NCBI RefSeq assembly: GCF_014650075.1
Contig: NZ_BMUG01000010.1
Coordinates: 331,687 to 395,686 of the forward strand
Length of the DNA stretch: 64,000 nucleotides
Source of the DNA: Streptomyces microflavus
GTDB lineage: Bacteria; Actinomycetota; Actinomycetes; Streptomycetales; Streptomycetaceae
Direction of reading: 5' to 3'
In this document: in pieces, positions 35,585-44,531 of the stretch
Layout: each line of letters starts with the position of its first letter
How positions within the stretch are numbered: position 1 is the stretch's first letter
Program-made: the position numbers and the translations under genes
The notes under the pieces: generated by a model
Seen by the model: only the letters and a program-made list of their open reading frames with translations
Told to the model about the DNA's origin: nothing
The model's database searches: none

Positions 35585-37069
35585 TTACTGCTCACACAGG
35601 TCGTCCGCAGCGCTCGACCCCGAATAGGTGGGTGTCGGGGTCGGACTTTCGGAGCCGGTACCGTCCGGCTTTCCGTCGTCACCGCCGCCGTCACCCTCGC
35701 CGTTCCCCCCGCCGTTCCCCCCGCCGTCCTTCTCGGCGTCCTTGAGTTCGTCCGCCGGAACCACGGCCACGGGCTTGTCCTCGCGCAGTTGCTTGAACAG
35801 CTCGCCCGCGTCCGGTTCGACGAGTTCGTCCCGGTTCCGGTCCAGGCGGTACGGCTGCCTCGGCACGGTCAGGAACTGCACCTGCTCGGTCGGCACGTCC
35901 CGCATGCTCCGCACCAGGTCGTACAGGTCCCGCAGCGAGTCGAGCCCCGGGTCGGTCGTCAGCGACTTGGTCGCCGCGTCCAGGACCGGGTAGAGCCGCG
36001 TCGGGTTGAGCAGGACGCCGTTGCTCTGCATCTTGTTCACCAGGGCGCCGAGGAACTGCTGCTGGCGCTCCATCCGTTCGGTGTCGCTGCCGTCGCCGAG
36101 GGTCTTGCGCGCCCGTACGTAACCGAGCGCCTCCTCGCCGTTCAGCGTCTGCCGCCCGGCGGGGAGGTCGAGGTGCGCGTCCTTGTCGTCGATCGGCTTA
36201 GGCAGGCAGATCTCGACCCCGTCCACGGCGTCGACCATCTCCTTGAACCCGTTGAAGTCGACGACCATGTGGTGGTCGATACGGATGCCGGTCATCCGCT
36301 CCACCGTGCGGATCGTGCAGGCGGTGCCGCCGAGCTCGAACGCGGAGTTGAACTGGGCGAACCGCTTGCGGGTCTCCTTGTCGTCCCCGGTGCGGCAGCT
36401 GGGGATCTCCACCATCAGATCGCGCGGCAGGGACACCGCGGTCGCGCTCTTCCGGTCCGCCGCGAGGTGCAGCAGGATCGTGGTGTCGGAGCGCTGGCTG
36501 CCGCCGTCGTCACGGCCGTACTCACTGTTCTCCCCGGCCCGGCTGTCCGACCCGATGAGCAGGATGTTCTGGGCATCCATGACGACCGGGGTGGGCCGCT
36601 CCTTCTCGTACACCTTCAGCTCGGCGGCGGCGCTGGTGTCGGTGGTGATGTTGCCGTCGAGCTTCTTGTACAGCCACCAGCCCGCCCCCGCGGAGACCAG
36701 CACGAGGAACGACGCGGCGAGGGCGGCCCAGCGCAGCCAGGGGCGCTTCCGCCGGGACGCGGAACCGTCCTTGGGATGATCGGCCCAGGTCTGCACACCG
36801 GCGGCGCCTGCGCCCTGTGGGGTGCCGGAGTCCTGAGGGGCGTCGGCATCCGGGGCCTCGCTGTCCGGGGTGTCGGCGTCCGGGGCCCCGCCCCGAGGCG
36901 CTCCGTCCTCAGGCGCTCCGCCCTCAGATGCTCCGCCCTCAGACGCTCTGTCCTCAGGCGCTCCGCCCTCGGGTGCGGGCTCTTCCTGCGACCTGCCCTG
37001 CGGCGAGTCCCCGGCCGGGTGGTCCGGGTCGGCCGGCGTGCCAGCACTGTCGGTCACGTCTGCGTCCAT
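35585..37069 (-). CDS. LCP-family glycopolymer ligase with acidic repeat N-terminus
   Basis: 494 residues. The N-terminal 100 residues are low-complexity and acidic, built of EGGAPED and GGAPDAD-like repeats. A transmembrane helix lies at about 112-133, and the LCP domain runs from about 165 (NILLIGSDSRAG, VSLPRDLMVEIP, VDAVDGVEICLP, YVRARKTLGDGSDTER). A Gly/Asp/Pro tail replaces the LytR_C domain. ATG 37069 follows GAAGG with no spacing, so GTG 37057 (VTDSAG), 11 bases after AAGGA, is an alternative start; both give the same protein body. It lies 217 bases downstream of the TIGR03089 gene on the same strand. Confidence 0.91.
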   Translation of the reverse strand: MDADVTDSAGTPADPDHPAGDSPQGRSQEEPAPEGGAPEDRASEGGASEGGAPEDGAPRGGAPDADTPDSEAPDADAPQDSGTPQGAGAAGVQTWADHPKDGSASRRKRPWLRWAALAASFLVLVSAGAGWWLYKKLDGNITTDTSAAAELKVYEKERPTPVVMDAQNILLIGSDSRAGENSEYGRDDGGSQRSDTTILLHLAADRKSATAVSLPRDLMVEIPSCRTGDDKETRKRFAQFNSAFELGGTACTIRTVERMTGIRIDHHMVVDFNGFKEMVDAVDGVEICLPKPIDDKDAHLDLPAGRQTLNGEEALGYVRARKTLGDGSDTERMERQQQFLGALVNKMQSNGVLLNPTRLYPVLDAATKSLTTDPGLDSLRDLYDLVRSMRDVPTEQVQFLTVPRQPYRLDRNRDELVEPDAGELFKQLREDKPVAVVPADELKDAEKDGGGNGGGNGEGDGGGDDGKPDGTGSESPTPTPTYSGSSAADDLCEQ

Positions 37070-37175
37070 CCTTCACGGTCGGCGGCGCGATGGGCCGCCG
37101 GTCGCAGGAGTAGACGGCTGAACCTCACGCTTGGTTGTGCACTGCCAGAGAGTGGTCTGTACCGCCGATCATCTA

Positions 37176-37220
37176 CCCCCGTTGACGATCGCTATCGGGG
37201 GCTCGGCCCGCTGTGGGCCG
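37176..37220 (-). terminator. two adjacent hairpins between TIGR03089 and LCP genes
   Basis: CCCCCG (37176-37181) pairs with CGGGGG (37196-37201), and CGGCCC (37204-37209) with GGGCCG (37215-37220). They may weaken read-through from TIGR03089 into the LCP gene. No T-run is present. Confidence 0.4.
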
Positions 37221-37286
37221 GACGAGTGCACCTCAGGGCGCTTGTCATACCGCACTGTTGGCCGCTTCCCCGGCAGTGCGGGTGAC

Positions 37287-38039
37287 TCACACCGCCGTGC
37301 CGGTGACCCGCTCGCTCTCGACCCGCTTCGCCAGGCCCTCCGCGTCGAGCTGCCCGAGGTGGCGGCAGAGGACCACGGAACCTCCGGCGGCCAGCGGCGC
37401 GAAGAGCCCGGCGCTCAGCCCCTCCCAGGTGTCGTACGAGTGCCCGGTCAGCAGCCGGGACCCCGGTACGAGCCCGAGCGCGTCGGCGTCCTCACGGGCC
37501 TTGGCGACGAGTTGCGTACCGGTCAGCTCGACCCCGCCCACCGCCAGCGCGGGAGCCCCGGGGTCCACCGGGGCGAACGGGGCGAAGCGGTCGCCCTGGC
37601 TCGGCACCTCCACCGCGTAGTCGGAGAAGCCCTCGGGCGGCTGTGGGAACCGGCCGCCCAGCGGACGCAGGGCCAGCGCGACCCGCTCGCCCCGGCAGGT
37701 CCGGGCCCGCTCCAGCGTGTCCGGCCCGCTCACCACGAGGTCGGCGGCGGCCGGGTCACCCTGGATGTCGGCGACGACGCCGACCGAGGAGCAGGCGAGC
37801 AGCCAGACCGCGGACTGCCAGTGCGCGGGGAGGAGCAGGGCGAGCCGGTCGCCGGGCTCGGCGGCGAGGTCGCTCTGGAGCAGATTGGCGGTCTTGGCCA
37901 CCCAATTGGCGAAGGTGGCCACCGACAGTTCGACGCGTTCTCCGGTGGCGTCGTCGTAGAAGGTGACCAGGGGGCGGGCCGGGTCCGCGGCGAGGGCGGA
38001 TCGCAGCAGGTCGGCGGCGGTTCGGTCGCTGGAGTTCAT
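37287..38039 (-). CDS. TIGR03089-family protein (truncated AMP-binding-like)
   Basis: A 250-residue actinobacterial protein that resembles the N-terminal part of acyl-CoA synthetase/AMP-binding enzymes (LVTFYDDATGERVELSVATFANWVA, then GDRLALLLPAHWQSAVWLLA) but lacks the P-loop, the adenylate motifs and the C-terminal domain. It is therefore unlikely to activate acids, and its function is unknown. It sits in the LCP/ManC neighbourhood in mycobacteria too (from memory). The -10-like TACTCT is 7 bases before ATG 38039, consistent with leaderless translation. It is divergent from the amidase gene. Confidence 0.85.
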   Translation of the reverse strand: MNSSDRTAADLLRSALAADPARPLVTFYDDATGERVELSVATFANWVAKTANLLQSDLAAEPGDRLALLLPAHWQSAVWLLACSSVGVVADIQGDPAAADLVVSGPDTLERARTCRGERVALALRPLGGRFPQPPEGFSDYAVEVPSQGDRFAPFAPVDPGAPALAVGGVELTGTQLVAKAREDADALGLVPGSRLLTGHSYDTWEGLSAGLFAPLAAGGSVVLCRHLGQLDAEGLAKRVESERVTGTAV

Positions 38040-38176
38040 CCGCGCAAGAGTACGCGGGGACGCTGTGCGGGGCGGGCTGAACGGGTGTCACGTACACCGG
38101 TTCGGCAGACCCGGCGTCAGGTACGGGCCTCTGCCCGGGTAGCCGGACTTGCCCTGCTATGGCCAGGATCATGCGT

Positions 38177-39679
38177 ATGCGTGCACTACTGGTCACCTCA
38201 GTCGGCGTCACCTGCGCGGCGGCACTCACCCTGCCGCTCGCCGCCCCCGCGTCGTCCGCCCCTGCCCTCTCCTCCGCCTCGGCCCGGCCACCTTCCCTCA
38301 CCACCGAGCCACGTACGGACACCTCCGGCACCACCGACACCTCCGGCACCACCGCCCCCGATGGAGCCGAGCCCCGCGCCGCGAAGTCCGCCGCCGAACC
38401 GGCCGGCTCCACGCAGTCGCTGCCCCTGGCGCCCCTCGCCGTCCCCTCGAACCGGGTCGCGGGAGCACCGACGGTCCATGGCCTGCCCCAGCGCGACGCC
38501 CGCCCCTTCTCCCTGGTGGGCGTGGTCTGGGACGACGCCGAGGCCGAGCTGCACGGCACGGTCCAGGTCCGGACCCGGGCCACCGGCACCACGCGCTGGT
38601 CCGACTGGCAGGACGTCGAGACGCACAACGCGGACCACGCCGCCGACCTCGGCAGCGCGGAGCGCGAGGGCCGTACGGTGCGGGGCGCGACGGCCCCGCT
38701 CTGGGTCGGCGACTCGGACGGCGTGGAGGTACGCGTACGTCCGGAGTCCCCGGCCACCCCGGAGTCCCCGGGCTCCCAGGACCGCGCGGCCACCCCCGTA
38801 CCGCTGCCGGAGGGGATGCGCCTGGAGCTCGTCGACCCCGGCGAGGACCCGGCGCCGGAGCCCGCCCGGGGCGCCCCCGCCAACCGGGCGGCCGTCCCCG
38901 CGGTCTTCGCGGACACCCCGCCGACCGCCGCACTGCCGGAGGTCCTGACGGCCGAGATCGCTGCGGCCTCGGCGGTCAACGCGGAAGTCGCGGAGCTCGG
39001 CGCGACCGTCATCCCCGCCCTCACCCAGGCCGAGACGGTGGAGTCGGTGAACCTGGCACCCGGGGCGAAGCCGTACATCGGTCCGCGGCCGAAGATCGTC
39101 ACGCGCAAGGGCTGGGGCGCCGACGAGAAGCTCCGGGAGCGGAACTTCGGGTACACGAAGTCCGTCAAGGCGGCCTTCGTGCACCACAGCGCGACCGGCA
39201 ACAACTACACCTGCAAGCAGGCCCCTTCGGTGCTGCGCAGCATCTACCGCTACCACGTCAAGAGCAGCGGCTGGCGCGACTTCGGCTACAACTTCGCCGT
39301 CGACAAGTGCGGAAACATCTACGAGGGCCGGGCCGGAGGCGTCACCAAGGCGGTCCTCGGAGCGCACACCCTGGGCTTCAACACCAACACGATGGGCATC
39401 GCGGTGCTCGGCTCCTACGGGTCCACCAACCCGCCCGCCGCCGCCGTGACCGCCGTCTCCAAACTCACGGCCTGGAAGCTCGGTCTGTTCGGCGCCAACC
39501 CCAAGGGGAAGGTGACGCTCGTCTCGGGCGGCAGCAACAAGTACAGGAAGGGCGTGAAGGTCAAGATGAACGTGATCTCGGGCCATCGGGACGGGTTCGC
39601 AACCGAATGCCCCGGAGCGCGTCTCTACAAGAAGCTCGGCACGGCCCGGACAAGCTCCGCCAAACTGCAGGGCCGCTGA
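38177..39679 (+). CDS. secreted peptidoglycan-recognition/N-acetylmuramoyl-L-alanine amidase
   Basis: Extracellular protein of about 500 residues. A signal peptide runs to about residue 27, followed by a long Ala/Thr/Pro-rich region with a SLVGVVWDDAEAELHGTVQV beta module. The C-terminal PGRP/amidase_2 domain (about 330-485) has the zinc ligand His in AAFVHHSATGN and, near 470-478, GHRDGFATECPG, in which His and Cys complete the site. The Cys ligand is typical of zinc-binding PGRPs that cleave the muramyl-L-alanine bond. Possible starts are ATG 38159, 38171 and 38177; AGGA at 38164-38167 favours 38177. Its place next to LCP and ManC genes fits a wall-turnover role. Confidence 0.9.
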   Translation: MRALLVTSVGVTCAAALTLPLAAPASSAPALSSASARPPSLTTEPRTDTSGTTDTSGTTAPDGAEPRAAKSAAEPAGSTQSLPLAPLAVPSNRVAGAPTVHGLPQRDARPFSLVGVVWDDAEAELHGTVQVRTRATGTTRWSDWQDVETHNADHAADLGSAEREGRTVRGATAPLWVGDSDGVEVRVRPESPATPESPGSQDRAATPVPLPEGMRLELVDPGEDPAPEPARGAPANRAAVPAVFADTPPTAALPEVLTAEIAAASAVNAEVAELGATVIPALTQAETVESVNLAPGAKPYIGPRPKIVTRKGWGADEKLRERNFGYTKSVKAAFVHHSATGNNYTCKQAPSVLRSIYRYHVKSSGWRDFGYNFAVDKCGNIYEGRAGGVTKAVLGAHTLGFNTNTMGIAVLGSYGSTNPPAAAVTAVSKLTAWKLGLFGANPKGKVTLVSGGSNKYRKGVKVKMNVISGHRDGFATECPGARLYKKLGTARTSSAKLQGR

Positions 39680-39704
39680 CCGGTTCATGTCGGACCGGTC
39701 TGCT

Positions 39705-39710
39705 TAGACT
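39705..39710 (+). promoter_or_regulatory. -10 box for the GDP-mannose pyrophosphorylase gene
   Basis: TAGACT lies 50 bases before the GTG at 39761, and TTCATG (39684-39689) is a possible -35 with 15-bp spacing. It would give a leader of about 45 bases. Confidence 0.4.
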
Positions 39711-39760
39711 GGCCAGCCATATACCCAGGCCAGGCCCCAGCAGGAAGCAGAGACGGTGCT

Positions 39761-40852
39761 GTGACAGAGGCAAAAGAAGCGATCCTCCTGGTCGGTGGCA
39801 AAGGCACCCGGCTGCGCCCGCTCACGGTGCACACCCCGAAGCCGATGGTCCCGGCGGCGGGGGTCCCCTTCCTGACCCACCAGCTGGCGCGGGCCAGGGC
39901 GGCCGGGGTCGAGCACATCGTGCTCGCCACGTCGTACCTGGCCGAGGTCTTCGAGCCGCACTTCGGCGACGGTTCCTCGCTCGGCCTGCACATCGAGTAC
40001 GTCACCGAGCAGGAACCGCTCGGCACCGGCGGCGCGATACGCAATGTGGCGGCCAAGCTGTCGTCGGGCCCGGACGAGCCCGTCCTGATCTTCAACGGTG
40101 ACATCCTGACCGGGCTGGACATCCGGGCCCTGGTCACCTCGCACAACGACTCCGGGGCGGACGTCTCGCTCCACCTGACCCGGGTGGAGGATCCGCGCGC
40201 CTTCGGTCTCGTACCGACGGACGCGACGGGCCGGGTCACGGCCTTCCTGGAGAAGCCGCAGACGCCCGAGGAGATCGTCACCGACCAGATCAACGCCGGG
40301 GCGTACATCTTCCGGCGCTCGGTCATCGACACCATCCCCGAGGGCCGCCCGGTCTCCGTCGAGCGCGAGACCTTCCCCGGACTGCTCGCCTCCGGAGCCC
40401 ACCTCCAGGGCATGGTCGACTCCACCTACTGGCTGGACCTGGGCACCCCGCAGGCCTTCGTACGCGGCTCCGCCGACCTGGTCATGGGCCGCGCCCCCTC
40501 CCCGGCCGTCCCGGGCCGCTGCGGCGACCGCCTGGTCCTGGAGACGGCCACGGTGGCCGCCGACGCCAAGCTCACCGGTGGCACGGTGGTCGGGGCCGGT
40601 GCGGTGATCGGAGCGGGCGCACGGATCGACGGCTCGACGGTCCTGGCCGGCGCGGTCGTCGAGGCGGGCGCGGTCATCACGGACTCGCTCATCGGGGCGG
40701 GCGCGAGGATCGGCAGCCGTACGGTGCTGAACGGCGCGGTGATCGGGGACGGCGCCCAGGTGGGCGCGGACAACGAGCTGCGGGACGGGGTGCGGATCTG
40801 GTGCGGCGCGGTCCTCCCGGACGCCTCGATCCGCTTCTCCTCGGACCAGTAG
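39761..40852 (+). CDS. manC: mannose-1-phosphate guanylyltransferase-type nucleotidyltransferase
   Basis: Makes GDP-mannose from mannose-1-phosphate and GTP. The 363 residues have the nucleotidyltransferase domain with AILLVGGKGTRLRPLT, the metal Asp in FNGDILTG and EKPQTPEE, followed by a left-handed beta helix at about 255-350 (hexapeptide repeats such as GAGAVIGAGARIDGS). The layout matches the actinobacterial ManC/GMPP family. Sugar specificity is inferred from context: ManB and ManA lie 13-17 kb downstream and together complete the route from fructose-6-phosphate. GTG start with a modest ribosome site. Confidence 0.86.
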   Translation: MTEAKEAILLVGGKGTRLRPLTVHTPKPMVPAAGVPFLTHQLARARAAGVEHIVLATSYLAEVFEPHFGDGSSLGLHIEYVTEQEPLGTGGAIRNVAAKLSSGPDEPVLIFNGDILTGLDIRALVTSHNDSGADVSLHLTRVEDPRAFGLVPTDATGRVTAFLEKPQTPEEIVTDQINAGAYIFRRSVIDTIPEGRPVSVERETFPGLLASGAHLQGMVDSTYWLDLGTPQAFVRGSADLVMGRAPSPAVPGRCGDRLVLETATVAADAKLTGGTVVGAGAVIGAGARIDGSTVLAGAVVEAGAVITDSLIGAGARIGSRTVLNGAVIGDGAQVGADNELRDGVRIWCGAVLPDASIRFSSDQ

Positions 40853-40915
40853 GGCGGCTCGGCCCGTACCCTCAAGAGGACACTTCCAGCACCAGAACCC
40901 CCTGAGGCCCCACCC

Positions 40916-42010
40916 GTGGCAGGACGATTCGCCCCCCGCACCGCGCGCCCGACGCTGCCGCACCAGGCAGCTCAGGTTGTGCGGCGCGAGAAGGGGTTCG
41001 CGCGCGGCGAAGAGGGGCCTGCGCGCGGCGAAGAGGGGCTCGCACGCGGTGGCGAGGGGCTCGCGCGCGGCGACGGGGCTCCCGTGCGGGGCGATGAGCG
41101 CCCGCTGACCCGGGAGTGGACCCCGCCCGGCCCGTTGGACCTGCGTCTGGTCCTCGGCCCGCTGCGCCGGGGCCCGGCCGACCCCACGTTCCGGATGGCG
41201 CCGGACGGCACGTTCTGGCGGGCCACCCGCACGCCGGAGGGCCCCGGCACCCTGAGGGTGGCGGCGCGCGGCGACCGCGTCGGGGCACAGGCATGGGGCC
41301 CCGGGGCGGAGTGGCTGCTGGCCTGCCTGCCCGCCCTCCTGGGGGCCGACGACGACCCGGACGCGTTCACCCCGCACCACCGCCTGCTCGCCGTGGCCCG
41401 GCACCGCCGCCCCGGGCTGCGGCTGCTGCGCACGGGCCTGGTCATGGAGTCGCTGATCCCGTCGATCCTGGAACAGAAGGTCACCACGGACGAGGCGTAC
41501 CGCGCCTGGCGCCTCCTGGTCCGCCGCTACGGCACCCCGGCCCCCGGCCCGACGGCCGCACTGGGCCTCCATGTGATGCCGGACGCGCGGACCTGGGCGA
41601 TGATCCCGTCCTGGGAGTGGCACAAGGCGGGCGTCGACACCAAGCGCTCGTCGACGATCATGCGGGCGGTACGGGTGGCGCCCAGGCTGGAGGAGGCGTC
41701 GGCGATGGAGCTTCCCCGGGCGACGGCCCGCCTGGAACTGATCCCCGGCATCGGCCCCTGGACCTCCGCCGAAACCCTCCAGCGCTCCAACGGCGCCCCC
41801 GACGCGGTCACGGTGGGCGACTACCACCTGCCGGGCATCGTGGGCCACGCCCTGGCGGACAACCGCCACGCGGACGACGAGGAGATGCTGACCCTGCTGA
41901 CCCCGTACGAGGGCCAGCGTCACAGGGCAACGCGCTTGATCCTGCTCTCGGGCCGAATCCCGGAGCGCAGGGGCCCGAGGATGACACCGGGAAACATCGC
42001 AGCGCTGTAA
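40916..42010 (+). CDS. DNA-3-methyladenine/HhH-GPD DNA glycosylase
   Basis: Base-excision repair glycosylase of the AlkA-like helix-hairpin-helix group, 364 residues. The N-terminal 70 residues are a basic low-complexity repeat. The catalytic domain has the segment SLIPSILEQKVTTDEAYRAW, the hairpin LIPGIGPWTSAETLQR and the catalytic Asp in AVTVGDYHLPG (near residue 301). It is probably specific for alkylated purines (inference). The GTG is preceded by TGAGG with 8 bases of spacing. It is co-directional with ManC, 63 bases apart. Confidence 0.88.
   Translation: MAGRFAPRTARPTLPHQAAQVVRREKGFARGEEGPARGEEGLARGGEGLARGDGAPVRGDERPLTREWTPPGPLDLRLVLGPLRRGPADPTFRMAPDGTFWRATRTPEGPGTLRVAARGDRVGAQAWGPGAEWLLACLPALLGADDDPDAFTPHHRLLAVARHRRPGLRLLRTGLVMESLIPSILEQKVTTDEAYRAWRLLVRRYGTPAPGPTAALGLHVMPDARTWAMIPSWEWHKAGVDTKRSSTIMRAVRVAPRLEEASAMELPRATARLELIPGIGPWTSAETLQRSNGAPDAVTVGDYHLPGIVGHALADNRHADDEEMLTLLTPYEGQRHRATRLILLSGRIPERRGPRMTPGNIAAL
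40998..41090 (+). repeat. 21-bp coding repeat in the DNA glycosylase N-terminus
   Basis: Units of the type GCGCGCGGCGAAGAGGGGC recur about four times with decay and encode FARGEEG, PARGEEG, LARGGEG and LARGDG. They are slippage-prone and lie outside the catalytic domain. Confidence 0.8.
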
Positions 42011-42019
42011 AACACCCCC

Positions 42020-42185
42020 CATTCCAGCCCCTGCGGGGTTCGCTCACCCAGCCCCTCCGGCGTTTGAGGAGCGGGGTCCGGGGCAGAGCCCCGAAACCTC
42101 AGCCCGTCCGGCGCTTGAGGACAGAAGGGGTCCGGGGCAGAGCCCCGGTTTCGGGAAGGGGCGGGTAGGGGAGAGGCCCCGCGCA
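42020..42185. repeat. Streptomyces intergenic repeat, two full copies and a partial
   Basis: Copies begin at about 42020 (partial), 42049 and 42100 with CAGCCC(C/G)TCCGGCG(T/C)TTGAGGA and contain the hairpin CCGGGGC-AGA-GCCCCGG; the last ends with TTTCGGGAAGGGGCGGGTAGG. The same element is at 54812-54893. It lies between the convergent DNA glycosylase and FbiB genes and may act as a terminator. Confidence 0.85.
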
Positions 42186-42215
42186 GCGGCCCCACCCCCC
42201 CCGCACGCCCCCACC

Positions 42216-43565
42216 TCACCGCACGGTGAGAAAGTCCTCCGCATCCCGAACAGCCCGCTCCCGAGCCACCCCCACCGCATGCCCCACAGCCACCGCCCCC
42301 AACGGATCCCACGACTCCGGCAGCGCCAACACCTCCCGCACCACCGACCGGCAGAACATCGTCGAGGACACCCACGCCGACCCCAACCGCTCACCCGCCA
42401 GCGCCACCAGGAAGTTCTGCACGCCGGCCCCCGCCGCGACCACGAACATCTCCCGCTCCGCCGTGTCCCGCCGCACGTCCCCGTACGTATGGGAGCCGTC
42501 CATCACCAGGCACGGCACCGCCAGATACGGCGCGTTGCGCAGCACATCCCCGCGCCGCACCCGCTTCGCGATCGACTCCTCGCTCTTGCCGTCACGCCGC
42601 AGATCCTCGATCCAGGCGTCCCGCATCGCGTCGAGCAGCCGGGTCCGCGACTCGGCGGACTCCAGCAGCACGAACCGCCAGGGCGTCGTGTGGTGCGGCG
42701 CCGGAGCGGTGACGGCGGCCGCCACCGCCCGCCGCACCGCCCCCGGATCCACCGGCTCGTCACTGAACTCGCGCACCGTCCGCCGCAGGGTCACCGCTTC
42801 CCGCACGGCCTCGGACGTCCCCAGCCGGAACATGTCATCGGCCGCGCCCCGCACCAGCGCACGGGCACCCGGGTCGTCCTCGTCCTCAGCACCGGGGGAG
42901 ACCACATGCGGCAACCCCCGCACCACGGCGACCGGCAACCCCGCGGCCTTGCCCTTGACCAGGTCCCCGGCGGCGGCCAGCTCGTCCGCCGTCGCCACGA
43001 CCGTGGCGCTGAGCGGATTGCCGTACGCGTCCGTCCCGCCGCGCAGATCGTCCAGCGCCCGCACCCCGGCCGCCCCGATCGCGACATCGGTCAGCCCGTT
43101 GCGCCAGGGCCGCCCGAAGGTGTCCGTGACGACGACGCCGATCTCCACGCCGAGGGTGTCCCGCAGCCCGTCCCGGATCGCCCGGGCGGAGGCGTCGGGG
43201 TCCTCGGGCAGCAGGAGCACGGTCCCGGCCGGGGTGTTCGACGCGTCGACCCCGGCGGCGGCCATCACCAGCCCCTGCCGGTTCTCCACGATCCGCAGCG
43301 TGCCGCGCCGCGCCACGACCCGTACGGTCTCCGCGTCGATGGCGGCCTCGCGGTCGGCGGCCTCGACGATCCGGCCCTCGGCCTTGGAAACGATCTTCGA
43401 GGTGACGAGCAGGACGTCACCGTCGACCAGCCCCGGCTCGGCCCCGGCGATCAGCTTGGCGAGATCGTCACCGGCGCGCACCTCGGGGATCCCGCCCAGG
43501 GCCCACACCCGGAAGGAAGGCGCGGAGCCGCCCCCCTCGACATCAGCACTGCCGACACCGCTCAC
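42216..43565 (-). CDS. fbiB: coenzyme F420-0:L-glutamate ligase with FMN-binding C-terminal domain
   Basis: Adds L-glutamate residues to F420-0 and, through the C-terminal flavin domain, reduces dehydro-F420-0. The 449 residues consist of an N-terminal CofE-like GTP-dependent ligase (about 15-245: GDVLLVTSKIVSKAEGR, VVVTDTFGRPWRNGLTDVAIG) and a nitroreductase-like domain (about 265-449: LRRTVREFSDEPVDPGAVRRA). This fusion is typical of Actinobacteria. GTG 43565 overlaps the fbiA stop (GTGA), giving translational coupling. F420 serves reductases in primary and secondary metabolism. Confidence 0.95.
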   Translation of the reverse strand: MSGVGSADVEGGGSAPSFRVWALGGIPEVRAGDDLAKLIAGAEPGLVDGDVLLVTSKIVSKAEGRIVEAADREAAIDAETVRVVARRGTLRIVENRQGLVMAAAGVDASNTPAGTVLLLPEDPDASARAIRDGLRDTLGVEIGVVVTDTFGRPWRNGLTDVAIGAAGVRALDDLRGGTDAYGNPLSATVVATADELAAAGDLVKGKAAGLPVAVVRGLPHVVSPGAEDEDDPGARALVRGAADDMFRLGTSEAVREAVTLRRTVREFSDEPVDPGAVRRAVAAAVTAPAPHHTTPWRFVLLESAESRTRLLDAMRDAWIEDLRRDGKSEESIAKRVRRGDVLRNAPYLAVPCLVMDGSHTYGDVRRDTAEREMFVVAAGAGVQNFLVALAGERLGSAWVSSTMFCRSVVREVLALPESWDPLGAVAVGHAVGVARERAVRDAEDFLTVR

Positions 43566-44518
43566 GCCCGCACCTCCTCGGCCAGATCCAGCGCCTGGCG
43601 GGCCATCTCGGCGGTGGCGTCCACGTCCGTCATCATCAGGGGCACCGCCAGGCAGCGGATCCCCGCGGCCTCGACCTCGCCGACCGTACCGGCGTCCACC
43701 GTGTCGACCAGCCACCCGTCGAGCAGCCCCGACCCGTAGTGCTGGGCCACGGCCGCGGCCGTCGACTCGACGCCCACCGCGGCGAGCACCTTGTCCGCCA
43801 TACCCCGCACGGGCGCGTCCCCGACGATGGGGGAGAGGCCGACGACCGGCACTCCGGCCTCGGCGATCGCCTCCCGGATACCGGGCACGGCGAGGATGGT
43901 GCCGATGGAGACCACCGGGTTCGACGGCGGGAAGACGATGACATCGGCGGCGCCGATGGCCTCCAGCACACCCGGCGCCGGCTTCGCCTGCTCCGCCCCG
44001 ACCGGCACGATCGCCTGCGCCTCGACGGAGGCGCGCAGCTTCACCCAGTACTCCTGGAAGTGGATGGCCTTGCTCTCGCCGTCCATCTCGACGGCGACGT
44101 GTGTCTCGACCCGGTCGTCGGACATCGGCAGCAGCCGCACCCCCGGCTGCCAGCGGGCGCAGAGCGCCTCGGTGACCGCGCTGAGCGGATAGCCCGCGCC
44201 GAGCATCTGCGTACGGACGATGTGGGTCGCGAAGTCGCGGTCGCCGAGACCGAACCACCCGGGCCCCACCCCGTACGCCGCGAGCTCGTCCTTGACCTGG
44301 AAGGTCTCGTCGGTCCGCCCCCAGCCCTGCTCCTCGTTGATGCCACCGCCGAGGGTGTACATCACGGTGTCGAGGTCGGGGCAGACCTTCAGCCCGAACA
44401 GATGGATGTCATCACCCGTGTTGCCGATGACCGTGATGTCCGCCTCGGGCGCGGCCTGCTTGAGGCCACGCAGAAAACGAGCACCACCGATACCGCCGGC
44501 CAGAACAACAATGCGCAT
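43562..44518 (-). CDS. fbiA: 2-phospho-L-lactate (phosphoenolpyruvyl) transferase, CofD/FbiA
   Basis: Transfers the lactyl or enolpyruvyl phosphate group to the Fo deazaflavin, giving F420-0 or its dehydro form. The 318 residues begin IVVLAGGIGGARFLRGL, the family nucleotide-binding signature, followed by NTGDDIHLFGLKVCPDLDTV and VVSIGTILAVPGIR. ATG 44518 (MRIVVLAGG) gives the family N-terminus. The upstream cysteine dioxygenase-like gene ends 13 bases before it on the same strand, so co-transcription is likely. It is coupled to fbiB. Confidence 0.96.
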   Translation of the reverse strand: MRIVVLAGGIGGARFLRGLKQAAPEADITVIGNTGDDIHLFGLKVCPDLDTVMYTLGGGINEEQGWGRTDETFQVKDELAAYGVGPGWFGLGDRDFATHIVRTQMLGAGYPLSAVTEALCARWQPGVRLLPMSDDRVETHVAVEMDGESKAIHFQEYWVKLRASVEAQAIVPVGAEQAKPAPGVLEAIGAADVIVFPPSNPVVSIGTILAVPGIREAIAEAGVPVVGLSPIVGDAPVRGMADKVLAAVGVESTAAAVAQHYGSGLLDGWLVDTVDAGTVGEVEAAGIRCLAVPLMMTDVDATAEMARQALDLAEEVRA

Positions 44519-44531
44519 GCACAGCAGTTTG

